From Phycisphaerae bacterium (GTDB lineage: Bacteria > Planctomycetota > Phycisphaerae > SM23-33), in the NCBI GenBank assembly GCA_030745875.1, contig JASLNT010000067.1, positions 1 to 64,000 on the forward strand: DNA of 64,000 nt. The letters run 5' to 3'. The translations under genes were made by a program, and so were the position numbers. Under the pieces are notes generated by a model that was given only the letters and a program-made list of their open reading frames with translations, was not told the DNA's origin and searched no databases. The stretch's first letter is position 1. Each line of letters opens with the position of its first letter. Shown piece by piece: positions 1-7,864 of this stretch.

Positions 1-24
1 GTGCGACGACGACAACGACAACGA

Positions 25-452
25 CGTCGCGACTTCGTCGCGAATAGGTCGACTCGGGCGTCGATGAGCTAAACGGGGTGTCGCGACATCAACAGTAGGA
101 TCAACGACTGGTTCGGGTTTCAGGTACTCGTTGTTCCGCTAGAACATGGAAGGTGAAACAGGGTCCCTTCCTCTTCCATAAACATACTTACTGGCGAATG
201 GGGGGTGGTTTTGGTCACCCCACGGAAAACTTTTTTGTCCAGAGGAAATGTGAATTCTGTAACGCCATGTACGACAAGTTGTTGCGCAATTCGATCGCGA
301 GAAAGAATTTTCACTTTCGACCAACAAAATTTCTAAAAATCTTTTCACGCGCAACGAACACAGAGATGTGTCAAATCAATATCAAACAAGTGATCGATAC
401 CCCGTTTAGCGGTCGACGCCCGAGTCGACCTCGTCACGACGAAGTCGTGATG
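25..452. repeat. Large imperfect inverted repeat (REPIN- or MITE-like)
   Basis: Positions 27-83 and the reverse complement of 395-450 align over about 57 bases with roughly eight differences, counted by hand. Each arm also folds on itself: TCGCGAC-TTC-GTCGCGA at 27-43, TCACGAC-GAA-GTCGTGA at 434-450, and GGTCGAC/GTCGACC at 411-430. The roughly 310-base centre has no convincing gene. The layout resembles two facing REP-type repeats or a small non-autonomous element. No target-site duplication is visible. Confidence 0.7.
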
Positions 453-466
453 CCTGAAACGTCGTC

Positions 467-494
467 CCCAATTGCCCATTCCCAATTGCCCATT
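467..494. repeat. 14-bp tandem repeat, two copies
   Basis: CCCAATTGCCCATT occurs twice back to back (467-480 and 481-494), just outside the large inverted repeat. It lies in the gene-free stretch before the first gene. No function can be assigned. Confidence 0.75.
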
Positions 495-558
495 GCCCGC
501 CGTTGTGAACCAATTGTGAACTCCAAACCGGAGAGTCGGAGCAGTGGGGCGGTTCGCT

Positions 559-589
559 TTGGTCTGCTGTGCGGGGAGTTACGTATAAT
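559..589 (+). promoter_or_regulatory. Possible promoter for the ykgJ-like gene and hisS
   Basis: A perfect -10 hexamer TATAAT lies at 584-589. The best -35 candidate is TTGGTC at 559-564, with a long 19-base spacer. It would start a transcript near 596 with a leader of about 130 bases before the gene at 728. The -10 is convincing; the -35 is weak. Confidence 0.4.
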
Positions 590-727
590 GGAGTCTCTGC
601 AGCGCCGGGGCGGCGGGGCGGTTCACATGGTTTACATATGGATTTGATTTTCGCGGTCGGGTCGACTAGAACATGCGATTCGAAACCTAAGCATGTGTCC
701 GACGAACAAGCAGTGATGGAGTTGACG

Positions 728-1156
728 ATGAGCGACTTATGTAAAGAGTGCGGCGCCAAGTGCTGCCGGTACTTTTCATTCGAGATCGACGAACCCGAGA
801 CGTTCGAGGAATTCGAGGATGTCCGCTGGTACCTGTTCCACCAGGGCGTTTCAGTGCATGTGGACGAAGGCGAGTGGTACATATCGATCGACAACAAGTG
901 CAATATGCTCGGGCAGGACAACGCGTGCGAAGGATACGACAAACGCCCCCTGATATGCCGCAAATACGCGATGGTCAACTGCGACCACACGGGCGGAGAT
1001 TACGGATACGACGAACTGTTCACGTCGCCCGAACAGCTGGACGAATACGCCTGGAAAACGCTTGGAAAGCGAAACTACCAGAAGCAGAGATCCAGAGCGT
1101 TGCAACGCGCCGAGCGCGACTATAAGCTGGCGAGGGAAAAGGACGAGCAGAAATGA
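728..1156 (+). CDS. YkgJ-type cysteine cluster protein (CxxCxxxCC)
   Basis: A 142-residue protein with the cysteine pattern of the YkgJ/UPF0153 family: C5, C8, C12 and C13 near the N-terminus, then a second group around CNML, NACEGY and RPLICRKY. The family is thought to bind zinc or an Fe-S cluster; its exact reaction is unknown. The C-terminus is a charged helix rich in Arg, Lys and Glu. The start at 728 is chosen because GGAG at 718-721 sits six bases upstream; an ATG at 716 is an alternative. The stop overlaps the hisS start (ATGA), so the two are probably translationally coupled. Confidence 0.85.
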   Translation: MSDLCKECGAKCCRYFSFEIDEPETFEEFEDVRWYLFHQGVSVHVDEGEWYISIDNKCNMLGQDNACEGYDKRPLICRKYAMVNCDHTGGDYGYDELFTSPEQLDEYAWKTLGKRNYQKQRSRALQRAERDYKLAREKDEQK

Positions 1157-2460
1157 AATTCATACCAGTAAAAGGCACGCGAGACTTTTATCCCGAAGCT
1201 ATGCGTATGCGCAATTGGATAGCGGATGCGTGGCGGGCCGCGTCGCTGCGGAACGGATTCGAGGAATACGACTCGCCGATATTCGAGTATCTCGACCTGT
1301 TCACCGCCAAGTCCGGTGACGAGATCGCCTCGCAACTGTTCAACTTCACCGATCGCGGCGGGCGGAACCTTGCGATTCGCCCGGAGATTACGCCCTCGCT
1401 TGCGAGAATGGTCAACGCGAAGATAAACGCACTGCCCAGGCCGATAAAGTGGTTCTCGATCCCGCGACTCTGCCGGGCCGAGAACCCGCAAAAAGGGCGC
1501 CTTCGTGAGTTTTTCCAGTGGAATGTCGACATTATCGGCCCGCAGGACGAACTGGCTGACGCAGAATGCGTGCTGACCGCGGTCGATGCGATGCGTCAGT
1601 TGGGCCTGACCAGCAGCGACGTGCAGGTGCATTACTCCAGCCGGGAACTGCTGAGCGAAGTGCTTGAATCGCTGGGGATAACCGATCAGGGCGCCGGTGA
1701 GGTTATGGCGGTTCTGGATAAGCGAAACAAGCTCCCCGCTGACAAGTTCGACGCGATGCTGAGCGACGCGGTGGGGGGCTCGGACGCCATCGCGGGCATC
1801 CTGCGCTTCCTGGACGCCGGATCGATCGACGCGTCTGCCAGCCCCGAAGAAATCGCCGCCGACGCAGGTATCAACGCGGGCGAAAAGGCGCTTGGCGCCA
1901 TAGCGAAACTGCAGGCGTTCGGGGGATATCTCGACGCATTCGGAATCGCCGACTGGTGTCGCTACGACACGGGCATCGTGCGGGGTTTGGCGTACTATAC
2001 GGGTATTGTGTATGAGATCATGGACGCTGGGGAATCGCTGCGTGCGATCGCCGGCGGCGGGAGATACGACAATCTGCTGGAAGTGCTCGGCGGGCCGGGA
2101 GTGGCGGCGTCGGGGTTTGGTATGGGCGACGTGGTGCTGGGCATATTGCTTGAGGAAAAGCAGCTCGTGGGCGACCTGGCGGACCGCGTGGACCTCTTCG
2201 TGGTCGACGATTCGCCCGAACTGTTCAGCGAAGTTATCAATCTGGTCGGGCGGTTGCGGAGCATCGGTCTGGCCGCGGAGTTCTCGTATAAACGTCAGAA
2301 CGTAGGCAAGCAGCTCAAACAGGCCGACCGGCGGGGGGCGAGGAAGGCGATTATCCTCCGCAACGACGGGGCCTTCATTAAGGATATGGCCAGCGGTGAA
2401 CAGACCGCCTGCGTGTTGGACGAGTTGCTCAGCGATCCGGCGAGCGTGCTGGGTCGGTAA
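1153..2460 (+). CDS. hisS: Histidine--tRNA ligase
   Basis: A 435-residue class II aminoacyl-tRNA synthetase that charges tRNA-His in the cytoplasm. The N-terminus has the HisRS motif KGTRDFYP. Motif 2 lies at about residues 105-128 (RAENPQKGRLREFFQWN). The histidine-binding signature GLAYYTGIVYE lies near residue 280. An anticodon-binding domain follows (DLFVVDDSPEL through KQADRRGARKA). The length is normal for bacterial HisRS. The start overlaps the upstream cysteine-cluster gene by four bases. Confidence 0.97.
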   Translation: MKFIPVKGTRDFYPEAMRMRNWIADAWRAASLRNGFEEYDSPIFEYLDLFTAKSGDEIASQLFNFTDRGGRNLAIRPEITPSLARMVNAKINALPRPIKWFSIPRLCRAENPQKGRLREFFQWNVDIIGPQDELADAECVLTAVDAMRQLGLTSSDVQVHYSSRELLSEVLESLGITDQGAGEVMAVLDKRNKLPADKFDAMLSDAVGGSDAIAGILRFLDAGSIDASASPEEIAADAGINAGEKALGAIAKLQAFGGYLDAFGIADWCRYDTGIVRGLAYYTGIVYEIMDAGESLRAIAGGGRYDNLLEVLGGPGVAASGFGMGDVVLGILLEEKQLVGDLADRVDLFVVDDSPELFSEVINLVGRLRSIGLAAEFSYKRQNVGKQLKQADRRGARKAIILRNDGAFIKDMASGEQTACVLDELLSDPASVLGR

Positions 2461-2504
2461 CCTCGGGCGGACATTTTGTCCCCGGCGGGGGAGTTAACAA
2501 ACAG

Positions 2505-3026
2505 ATGGCCAGGCGCAGCATACATTATGAGGCCGCCTTCGAAGACTACCTTCGGTCCCGCGGCCTGCCGTATGTCGCCGTCGACGAGACGAAGAAGGCG
2601 ATCTTCGCCAATGCTGCTGTCAAGAGCTTCGATTTCCTTGTATACAGCGGCAGCGGGCCCAATTTGCTGGTTGACGTCAAGGGGCGGAAATTTCCGGATT
2701 CGGCGGCGGGGCGGTCGCAACGGAGCTCCCGGGCGTGGGAGAACTGGATCACCCGCCAGGACGTTGAAGGTCTTGGCGAGTGGGAAAAGGTCTTCGGAAG
2801 CGACTTCCGGGCGGTTCTCGTGTTTGCGTATTGGCTTCAGGGGCCTCCGCAGCGCGCTCCGTTTGAGGATGTGCATATTTACGGTGAGAAGTCTTACGGT
2901 TTCGTGGGCATATCGCTTGACCGGTATGTAAGCCGAGCCCGTCCCAGGAGCGTCAAATGGGAGACTATCACTATGCCCACCGCCGAGTTCCGCAAAGAGA
3001 TATGCGATATCGCCGCTTTGCTGTAA
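2505..3026 (+). CDS. HYExAFE family protein
   Basis: A 173-residue protein with the signature IHYEAAFEDYL at residues 6-16, which defines the planctomycete HYExAFE family. The function is unknown. The stretch FDFLVYSGSGPNLLVDVKGR (two acidic positions and a lysine on adjacent strands) resembles the core of PD-(D/E)XK nuclease-like folds, so a nucleic-acid role is possible but is inference. The ATG at 2505 has a G-rich ribosome site (GGGGGAG) about 12 bases upstream. It lies 44 bases after hisS and may be cotranscribed. Confidence 0.85.
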   Translation: MARRSIHYEAAFEDYLRSRGLPYVAVDETKKAIFANAAVKSFDFLVYSGSGPNLLVDVKGRKFPDSAAGRSQRSSRAWENWITRQDVEGLGEWEKVFGSDFRAVLVFAYWLQGPPQRAPFEDVHIYGEKSYGFVGISLDRYVSRARPRSVKWETITMPTAEFRKEICDIAALL

Positions 3027-3034
3027 TGCGATGG

Positions 3035-3062
3035 TTGAAATGTTAGGTCGCGGAGGTATAAT
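3035..3062 (+). promoter_or_regulatory. Sigma-70-like promoter with start at or next to the ATG
   Basis: TTGAAA at 3035-3040 and a perfect TATAAT at 3057-3062, separated by 16 bases. The expected start site (3069-3070) coincides with the A of the likely start codon at 3070, which suggests a leaderless or nearly leaderless message. Confidence 0.55.
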
Positions 3063-3069
3063 CGGAATT

Positions 3070-3306
3070 ATGAAGAGATTAAAACGATACTCAAAAATGT
3101 GCGCTATCCTCGTACTGGTGGGTATTTTGGCGTTCGGCGGGTCGACTGCGTTGGGACAGGCCAAGAAGTCCAGAAGAAAGGCCGCCAACCAACCGCCGGT
3201 GATCAAAGACGGACAGTCCTGGATAGTGATAACGTATTCCGTGGCGGCCCTTGCGGGCGTTTGTGTGGTTGCGTTCAAAAACCCCAAGAGAAAGCAACCG
3301 GACTAA
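3070..3306 (+). CDS. Small membrane protein, unknown function
   Basis: A 78-residue protein starting MKRLKRYSK. It has a basic N-terminus and a hydrophobic segment (CAILVLVGILAFGGSTALG) that could be a signal peptide or anchor. A Lys/Arg-rich linker follows, then a second hydrophobic segment (WIVITYSVAALAGVCVV) and a short basic tail. In-frame ATGs at 3031 and 3040 exist, but 3070 gives a normal membrane-targeting N-terminus and matches the predicted transcription start. No family was recognised. Confidence 0.6.
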   Translation: MKRLKRYSKMCAILVLVGILAFGGSTALGQAKKSRRKAANQPPVIKDGQSWIVITYSVAALAGVCVVAFKNPKRKQPD

Positions 3307-3321
3307 CTTTGGAGAAGACCT

Positions 3322-3600
3322 ATGAAGAAAGCGATAATTGCGATATTGGTGTGTGTCAATGCCGGACTGCTCGTGGCGTTGATACTTGGCGCCGGCGTGC
3401 CCGCGGCGAATGCGTATGAAGGTTCGCTCATGCCGCACAACACGATAATGATTACAGGACAGATTCGCTCAGGTGAAGACGCCGTCTACATTATCGATAT
3501 GGGCACCGAGCGTTTGGCGGCTTTTGAGTTCCAGGGAAAGGGTGCGAGCAAGCGGTTACGACCGCTTGGAACACGCGACCTGAAAATCGACCTGAAATAG
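3322..3600 (+). CDS. Small anchored/secreted protein, paralogue of next gene
   Basis: A 92-residue protein with an N-terminal hydrophobic segment (IIAILVCVNAGLLVALILGAG) and a short extracytoplasmic domain containing ITGQIRSGEDAVYIIDMGTE. The next gene encodes the same layout with a matching strand pattern (ILATGGYDENIDLVYVINIE), so they look like a diverged tandem duplication. GGAG lies about eight bases before the ATG. The function is unknown. Confidence 0.7.
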   Translation: MKKAIIAILVCVNAGLLVALILGAGVPAANAYEGSLMPHNTIMITGQIRSGEDAVYIIDMGTERLAAFEFQGKGASKRLRPLGTRDLKIDLK

Positions 3601-3634
3601 CATCCCCATCCCCCGAAATCAAAGGAACAATCCT

Positions 3635-3925
3635 GTGAATAACACACAAAACACAACAATAGTGCTTCTGCTCATCACCGCCGGAATCCTCACCGCCATG
3701 ATACTTCCGGCATACTGGGGACAAGAACCCGCCGCATACGGTGATTCCTCCGTCCGCCAGGGACAGTACATCCTCGCCACCGGCGGATACGACGAGAACA
3801 TCGACCTGGTCTACGTGATCAATATCGAAACGCAGAAACTCGTCGTATACGCACCGAATCTGGCCAAGCGATCGCTCGACAAGATGGGCGTATCAGTGTC
3901 GCTGAAGCAAACGCCCAGGAACTAG
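3635..3925 (+). CDS. Small anchored/secreted protein, paralogue of previous gene
   Basis: A 96-residue protein starting at GTG 3635, with AAAGGA eight bases upstream. It has an N-terminal membrane segment (TIVLLLITAGILTAMILPAYW) followed by a domain of about 65 residues with VYVINIETQKLVVYA, which aligns with VYIIDMGTERLAAFE in the gene at 3322. Both probably expose a small beta-rich domain outside the membrane. No function is known. Confidence 0.7.
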   Translation: MNNTQNTTIVLLLITAGILTAMILPAYWGQEPAAYGDSSVRQGQYILATGGYDENIDLVYVINIETQKLVVYAPNLAKRSLDKMGVSVSLKQTPRN

Positions 3926-3967
3926 CTTTCAGTTGTCATACAAGCTACATCGACGTGGTGCGAGCCC

Positions 3968-4975
3968 GTGAGTCGCGACGAGTCCATTATCGCCAGGGTC
4001 GCCCGCGAGGTGCTCTCCGGCCGGGACGCAAACCGGGAGGATCTGTTGGACTGTGCGCGTCTGGCCGGCGAGGCGCAGGGTCACTACAAACTCCTTTACC
4101 ACGCAAATCAGATTCGCGTCAAGCATTTCGCCAATACGGTCAGGCTGTGTGCGATCGGTGCGGGCAAGGTCGGAGCATGCAGTGAAGACTGCAAATGGTG
4201 CGCTCAGAGTGCGGCGTTTCCGCCCGGCCGAACACCTGCCGAACTCGCCTCGACCGGAGATTTGTCCGCACTTGCCTGCAGCGCCCGACGCAACCGGGCC
4301 TCCAGCTTCGGTATTGTCAACTCCGGGCTCAAACCTGGAGAAACCGACTTCCACGCCGTTCTGGACGCCCTCGGGCAAATCAAGAGCGACGCTCACGGTG
4401 AAATGCGACTCTGTGCGTCGCTGGGAGCGTTGACGGCGGACCAGGCGGCGGAATTACTCGCAGCGGGCGTGACTCGTTACAACCACAATATCGAAACATC
4501 CGAAAGGATGTACGCCCGGATGGTGACCACGCACGCCTATCAGGATCGCCTCGACACCCTCACAATCGCCCGGGACGCAGGAATGAGCCTGTGTGTGGGC
4601 GGGATATTCGGCATCGGAGAAACCTGGGAAGACCGCATCGATATGGGCCTGACGCTCCGAGACGATATCAAGCCCGACGTAACACCGCTGAACTTCCTGA
4701 CACCAATCCCAGGAACTCCACTGGCCGGCGCCGAACCGCTGGCTGTGCGGGAGATACTCAACATCATAGCGATGCACCGCATAATGCTGCCGACGACCGA
4801 CATCAAGATAGCCGGCGGCAGAGAAACCAACTTGCGTGACATGCAGAGCTGGATATTCTACGCCGGCGCCACAAGCATACTCGTCGGGAACTATCTTACG
4901 ACCGAAGGCCGATCGGCCGACGACGACTTGACGATGATAGGCGACCTCGGCTTGATGATAGTCGAGGAGTTGTGA
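3968..4975 (+). CDS. bioB: Biotin synthase-like radical SAM enzyme
   Basis: A 335-residue radical SAM protein of the BioB family, which inserts sulfur into dethiobiotin. The SAM-cluster motif CSEDCKWCAQS has C71, C75 and C78. Other family blocks are YNHNIETS, CVGGIFGIGET, LNFLTPIPGTPL and AGGRE. By alignment with E. coli BioB, the auxiliary-cluster ligands Cys128 and Cys188 are kept (C149, C209), but Cys97 is Gly115 and Arg260 is Lys280. A different auxiliary cluster or activity is therefore possible. The start is GTG with no clear ribosome site. No other biotin genes are nearby. Confidence 0.88.
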   Translation: MSRDESIIARVAREVLSGRDANREDLLDCARLAGEAQGHYKLLYHANQIRVKHFANTVRLCAIGAGKVGACSEDCKWCAQSAAFPPGRTPAELASTGDLSALACSARRNRASSFGIVNSGLKPGETDFHAVLDALGQIKSDAHGEMRLCASLGALTADQAAELLAAGVTRYNHNIETSERMYARMVTTHAYQDRLDTLTIARDAGMSLCVGGIFGIGETWEDRIDMGLTLRDDIKPDVTPLNFLTPIPGTPLAGAEPLAVREILNIIAMHRIMLPTTDIKIAGGRETNLRDMQSWIFYAGATSILVGNYLTTEGRSADDDLTMIGDLGLMIVEEL

Positions 4976-5591
4976 CGCAGCACGTTAACTCCTTAAAACA
5001 TAGCATGTTTCGCCTGAACACGTATTCCAGGGGTGTTTTGGATAAAGTAACATAACGCACCTTATCGGACGTTGTATCCATAGGCTGTATAGGAGCTTGT
5101 TTGAGTCTCCGCTTACTCCGGCCGAAGATGGTTTACAGAGTCGGGAGTGCTTTTGTAGCGAGATATGAACTTTCTGGTGATGTGTTGCTGTTGCTATCGT
5201 ACCTGCGAATGAAGCATTCATTGCGGACCGTAGATTGCTTCTTGATTGAATTGCTGTCTGGAACACGACATTAGCGATGCAGCGTCTTGGTTGATTGGAT
5301 CGATTGGCTCCCCGCTTTGGCTGGACTACCGCCCCGTATTTACTGAGTCCAAACAGGTTATCGACATGTTGAAGATGGAAGGAACTTGTTTCGTCTTTGC
5401 TGTACGATACAAACTGCGCGAAAACCAGAAGATTTCCCTACTTAGCATGAAGAATACGGTCAGGCGAGGCGGAAAAATCCCTGTAGTTATGGGTTATAGC
5501 TCTTATGGATTCGCATAAAGTGCTAATATACTGAATGTTATGCTTCGGATAAAAAAACTCCGGTTACATGTCGCGTGAAATGGTTATAGGG
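4976..5591. other. Gene-poor stretch of about 600 bases
   Basis: This interval is visibly richer in A/T than its neighbours. The only open frame of note (5246-5518, +) has no recognisable domain and no convincing ribosome site. It could be a degraded gene or plain intergenic DNA. No tRNA, repeat or terminator was seen. Confidence 0.4.
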
Positions 5592-5620
5592 TTGACAAAA
5601 CCCCGAATTTAGGATATTAT
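5592..5620 (+). promoter_or_regulatory. Canonical sigma-70 promoter for the PEP-CTERM gene
   Basis: TTGACA at 5592-5597 and TATTAT at 5615-5620 with an optimal 17-base spacer. The expected start near 5627 leaves a leader of about 270 bases before the ATG at 5900. Confidence 0.75.
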
Positions 5621-5626
5621 GTTAGT

Positions 5627-5899
5627 GTTGAATGCTCAGCGGACTACTGCTCTGGGGCTGGAGGAGCCACCTCCTCCCTGCAAAGTCAGTTTTTCGTTAT
5701 AATAGAATATTGCTCTGGTCGATACGAATTGCTCGTTCATTGAGATCAGGCGATGTGCGAAACAGGCGGTTGCTCGACCGCCCGCACATAAACGACTTCG
5801 TCGTGAGGCTTCCGCTCAGTTGCTCTCCACAAGAGGTCGGTTGTAAAGCTCAACAAGTGCTCTGGGCCGCCATGAGAGGCGACCAGGAGGAGGCGCGTC
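5627..5899 (+). promoter_or_regulatory. Long 5' leader with competing SD/anti-SD heptamers
   Basis: GGAGGAG at 5660-5666 can pair perfectly with CTCCTCC at 5671-5677 across a four-base loop. The same CTCCTCC is also fully complementary to the ribosome site GGAGGAG at 5886-5892, just before the ATG at 5900. The leader therefore holds an anti-SD and an anti-anti-SD, the layout expected for a translational switch. No known riboswitch class was recognised. Confidence 0.5.
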
Positions 5900-7582
5900 A
5901 TGAGTTGCAGTTTAAAGAACGTATTTCTAATCATGTTGGCGGTTTCTGTCTTTTCTTCCGGCAATGTCCTGTTAGGGGCGACCTTGAAACCCGGAGGAGC
6001 TAACTCAACCAATATCGCCGGTCCAGGCTTTAATGGTAATCCGGCGTTCCGCGATTTGCGTCCTGATTTCGTTCGGACGTGGCATATTTTCGCCGATACG
6101 GTAAACGACGCCATTCTTAACCCCGGCGACACCAGGATTGCTGAATTCAAGAACTGGTGGACTCCCGTCTCGGCGGCAACTCAGCACGGGCACGAAATAG
6201 GCGCCCCCCCCGCCGCCGGTGCGGAGTATCCGTCCACTCCAATCGATCACCAGGCCAACTATACGACCAACGCCGTACACGGCTTACCGCAGAAGGCCGG
6301 AACGATCGGTTTCTATCTGACCTACAGCCATCTGGATAACGCAAACTTCGACAAGGAGTTTTACAATGACGGCCCTCCCGGGGCCGGCACGGGACACGAT
6401 GTCCTCCAGCAGCGTAACCGCGAACGCAACGGTTATGCGATGGGTTGGTTAACAGGTGAAACAGTTGTAGACAGCGCCGGATCCGTTGACCTGGGCACAA
6501 AGACAGGCAATGTCAAGATGGATATTTTTATCCACAACGGCAAGAGTCGCAACAACGCTGCAGGCACGGGCGCCGACGACAATCACAATTTCGGAACGAA
6601 CACTTCCGGTAAGGACCTGTGGTACGGCGGTACTCTGGCTGTTCCCGCCGGCGGGGCTTATTCCGGCGTGAGCCAATCCGAGCCGCAAGTCGTCCAGAGC
6701 AACGACATGAATCTGCGGGCCAGGCAGGACGATAACCTGATGCTCGTGGCCGACTATCGCGACGATTTCGCCATCACCGACCCGACCAACGCCAACGGGT
6801 TCACCTACGGTCCCAACGACGGATACGTCTACGCCGGTTTCAATCAAGGCAAGTACCTGGTCGACGACGACCTGAATGCAGCTACTCCCACGACGTTGGC
6901 TACACTCGGCCAGTTCAACACTGTGGTTAACTCGATGGATGTACGCGAAGTGAATTCCTACGAGACCTCCGCCGGCGCCAATGACGATCTCGGCGGGATC
7001 ACTCCGATTCACGGAGCCGACACACCACAGGCCCTCCTGGACGCCGGCGTAAAAGACGGTTTGGGAACCAACCTGTATTTCTATGAGGATTCGTTCTTCT
7101 CACGCGACGGCAGCGCGGGCGGAAACCTGAACAACGGCGCCCAGTGGATCGAAGGAAGCACTGACGGAGGCGTCATTGCAGGTCTTAGCGGTTTCGACGA
7201 TTACAGCCAGTATTACCCGAACGGCGCCAATCCCGACCCCACCAAGCTCCTGAGCCACTGGGGCGAGCAGCAGGTGATACGCATTGATTTCGACAAGGAA
7301 ACCCTCGATATGCTGGGTGAGAACGGAATCAAGGAGATCATCTTCTACAATTGGGGTGATGTTGACCCCGTTACCGGTCAGCAGACCAATCCGATTGCTA
7401 TCACGATTAACGTTGACAAAGATCAGAATCTCTACTTCGACGACAACGGAACTCACATACATTTCCCCGACAACAGGATCTATATCGCCCAGGTCGAGCA
7501 CGCTCCCGAGCCGGCGACCATGGTGGTTCTGATGACGGGCGCGTCGGCTTTACTGGCCAGACGAAGGCGAAGACACAAGTAA
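5900..7582 (+). CDS. Secreted PEP-CTERM protein
   Basis: A 560-residue exported protein. It has a signal peptide at about residues 1-26. The large Gly/Asn/Asp-rich body has no recognised domain. The C-terminus is a typical sorting tag: PEP (HAPEPAT), a hydrophobic stretch (MVVLMTGASALLA), then RRRRRH. Such tags are handled by an exosortase, which is not in this window, and usually mark surface or extracellular-matrix proteins. A very strong ribosome site (AGGAGGAGG at 5885-5893) precedes the ATG. It has its own promoter, structured leader and terminator, so it is a single-gene unit. Confidence 0.85.
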   Translation: MSCSLKNVFLIMLAVSVFSSGNVLLGATLKPGGANSTNIAGPGFNGNPAFRDLRPDFVRTWHIFADTVNDAILNPGDTRIAEFKNWWTPVSAATQHGHEIGAPPAAGAEYPSTPIDHQANYTTNAVHGLPQKAGTIGFYLTYSHLDNANFDKEFYNDGPPGAGTGHDVLQQRNRERNGYAMGWLTGETVVDSAGSVDLGTKTGNVKMDIFIHNGKSRNNAAGTGADDNHNFGTNTSGKDLWYGGTLAVPAGGAYSGVSQSEPQVVQSNDMNLRARQDDNLMLVADYRDDFAITDPTNANGFTYGPNDGYVYAGFNQGKYLVDDDLNAATPTTLATLGQFNTVVNSMDVREVNSYETSAGANDDLGGITPIHGADTPQALLDAGVKDGLGTNLYFYEDSFFSRDGSAGGNLNNGAQWIEGSTDGGVIAGLSGFDDYSQYYPNGANPDPTKLLSHWGEQQVIRIDFDKETLDMLGENGIKEIIFYNWGDVDPVTGQQTNPIAITINVDKDQNLYFDDNGTHIHFPDNRIYIAQVEHAPEPATMVVLMTGASALLARRRRRHK

Positions 7583-7609
7583 ACTGCAACTCTTGATGCT
7601 GAGAGTTTT

Positions 7610-7645
7610 GACGCGGCGGTCAATGGTGACCGTCGCGTCTTTTTT
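7610..7645 (+). terminator. Rho-independent terminator of the PEP-CTERM gene
   Basis: GACGCGGCGGTCA (7610-7622) pairs with TGACCGTCGCGTC (7627-7639) through a four-base loop with one G-U pair. Six T's follow. It lies 28 bases after the stop at 7582. Confidence 0.9.
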
Positions 7646-7737
7646 GCGCCCGCAGCAATTCACTTTGCACAACTACGCTCCAGGCGGTTCGACACACGCT
7701 CCAGGCTGGAATTGTGGAGCTTTTCGGTCGTACCGGG

Positions 7738-7765
7738 TTGACTTCTTGAATTGATGCGCTATTAT
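7738..7765 (+). promoter_or_regulatory. Promoter-like element for a candidate small RNA
   Basis: TTGACT at 7738-7743 and TATTAT at 7760-7765, 16 bases apart. The predicted start (7771-7772) falls at the base of a perfect hairpin and no open frame follows, which suggests a short non-coding transcript. Confidence 0.5.
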
Positions 7766-7770
7766 TAATT

Positions 7771-7837
7771 ACTTGGCAGTCAAATGCCAAGCTAACGGTA
7801 AGCTGGTCTCCCCCCGCCAGCTTGCCGTTCTTTTTTT
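7771..7837 (+). ncRNA. Candidate 67-nt two-hairpin small RNA with C-rich loop
   Basis: The first hairpin is CTTGGCA (7772-7778), a six-base loop and TGCCAAG (7785-7791). The second pairs AACGGTAAGCTGG (7794-7806) with CCAGCTTGCCGTT (7817-7829) around the C-rich loop TCTCCCCCCG. It is followed by C and seven T's (7831-7837), which makes it a + strand terminator. With the promoter at 7738-7765 this forms a complete small transcription unit. The C-rich loop could base-pair with G-rich ribosome sites. Alternatively, the second hairpin is only an extra terminator between convergent genes. Confidence 0.5.
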
Positions 7838-7864
7838 GGCTTGCACGAAGCTCCCAACCTCCGC

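Noticed and set aside
153..647. 164-residue open frame across the inverted repeat
   Set aside because: Low-complexity, no ribosome site, overlaps the repeat arms and the promoter at 559-589; no domain.
5246..5518. 90-residue open frame in the A/T-rich gap
   Set aside because: No family, no ribosome site and unlike neighbouring base use; kept only as a note on the gap.
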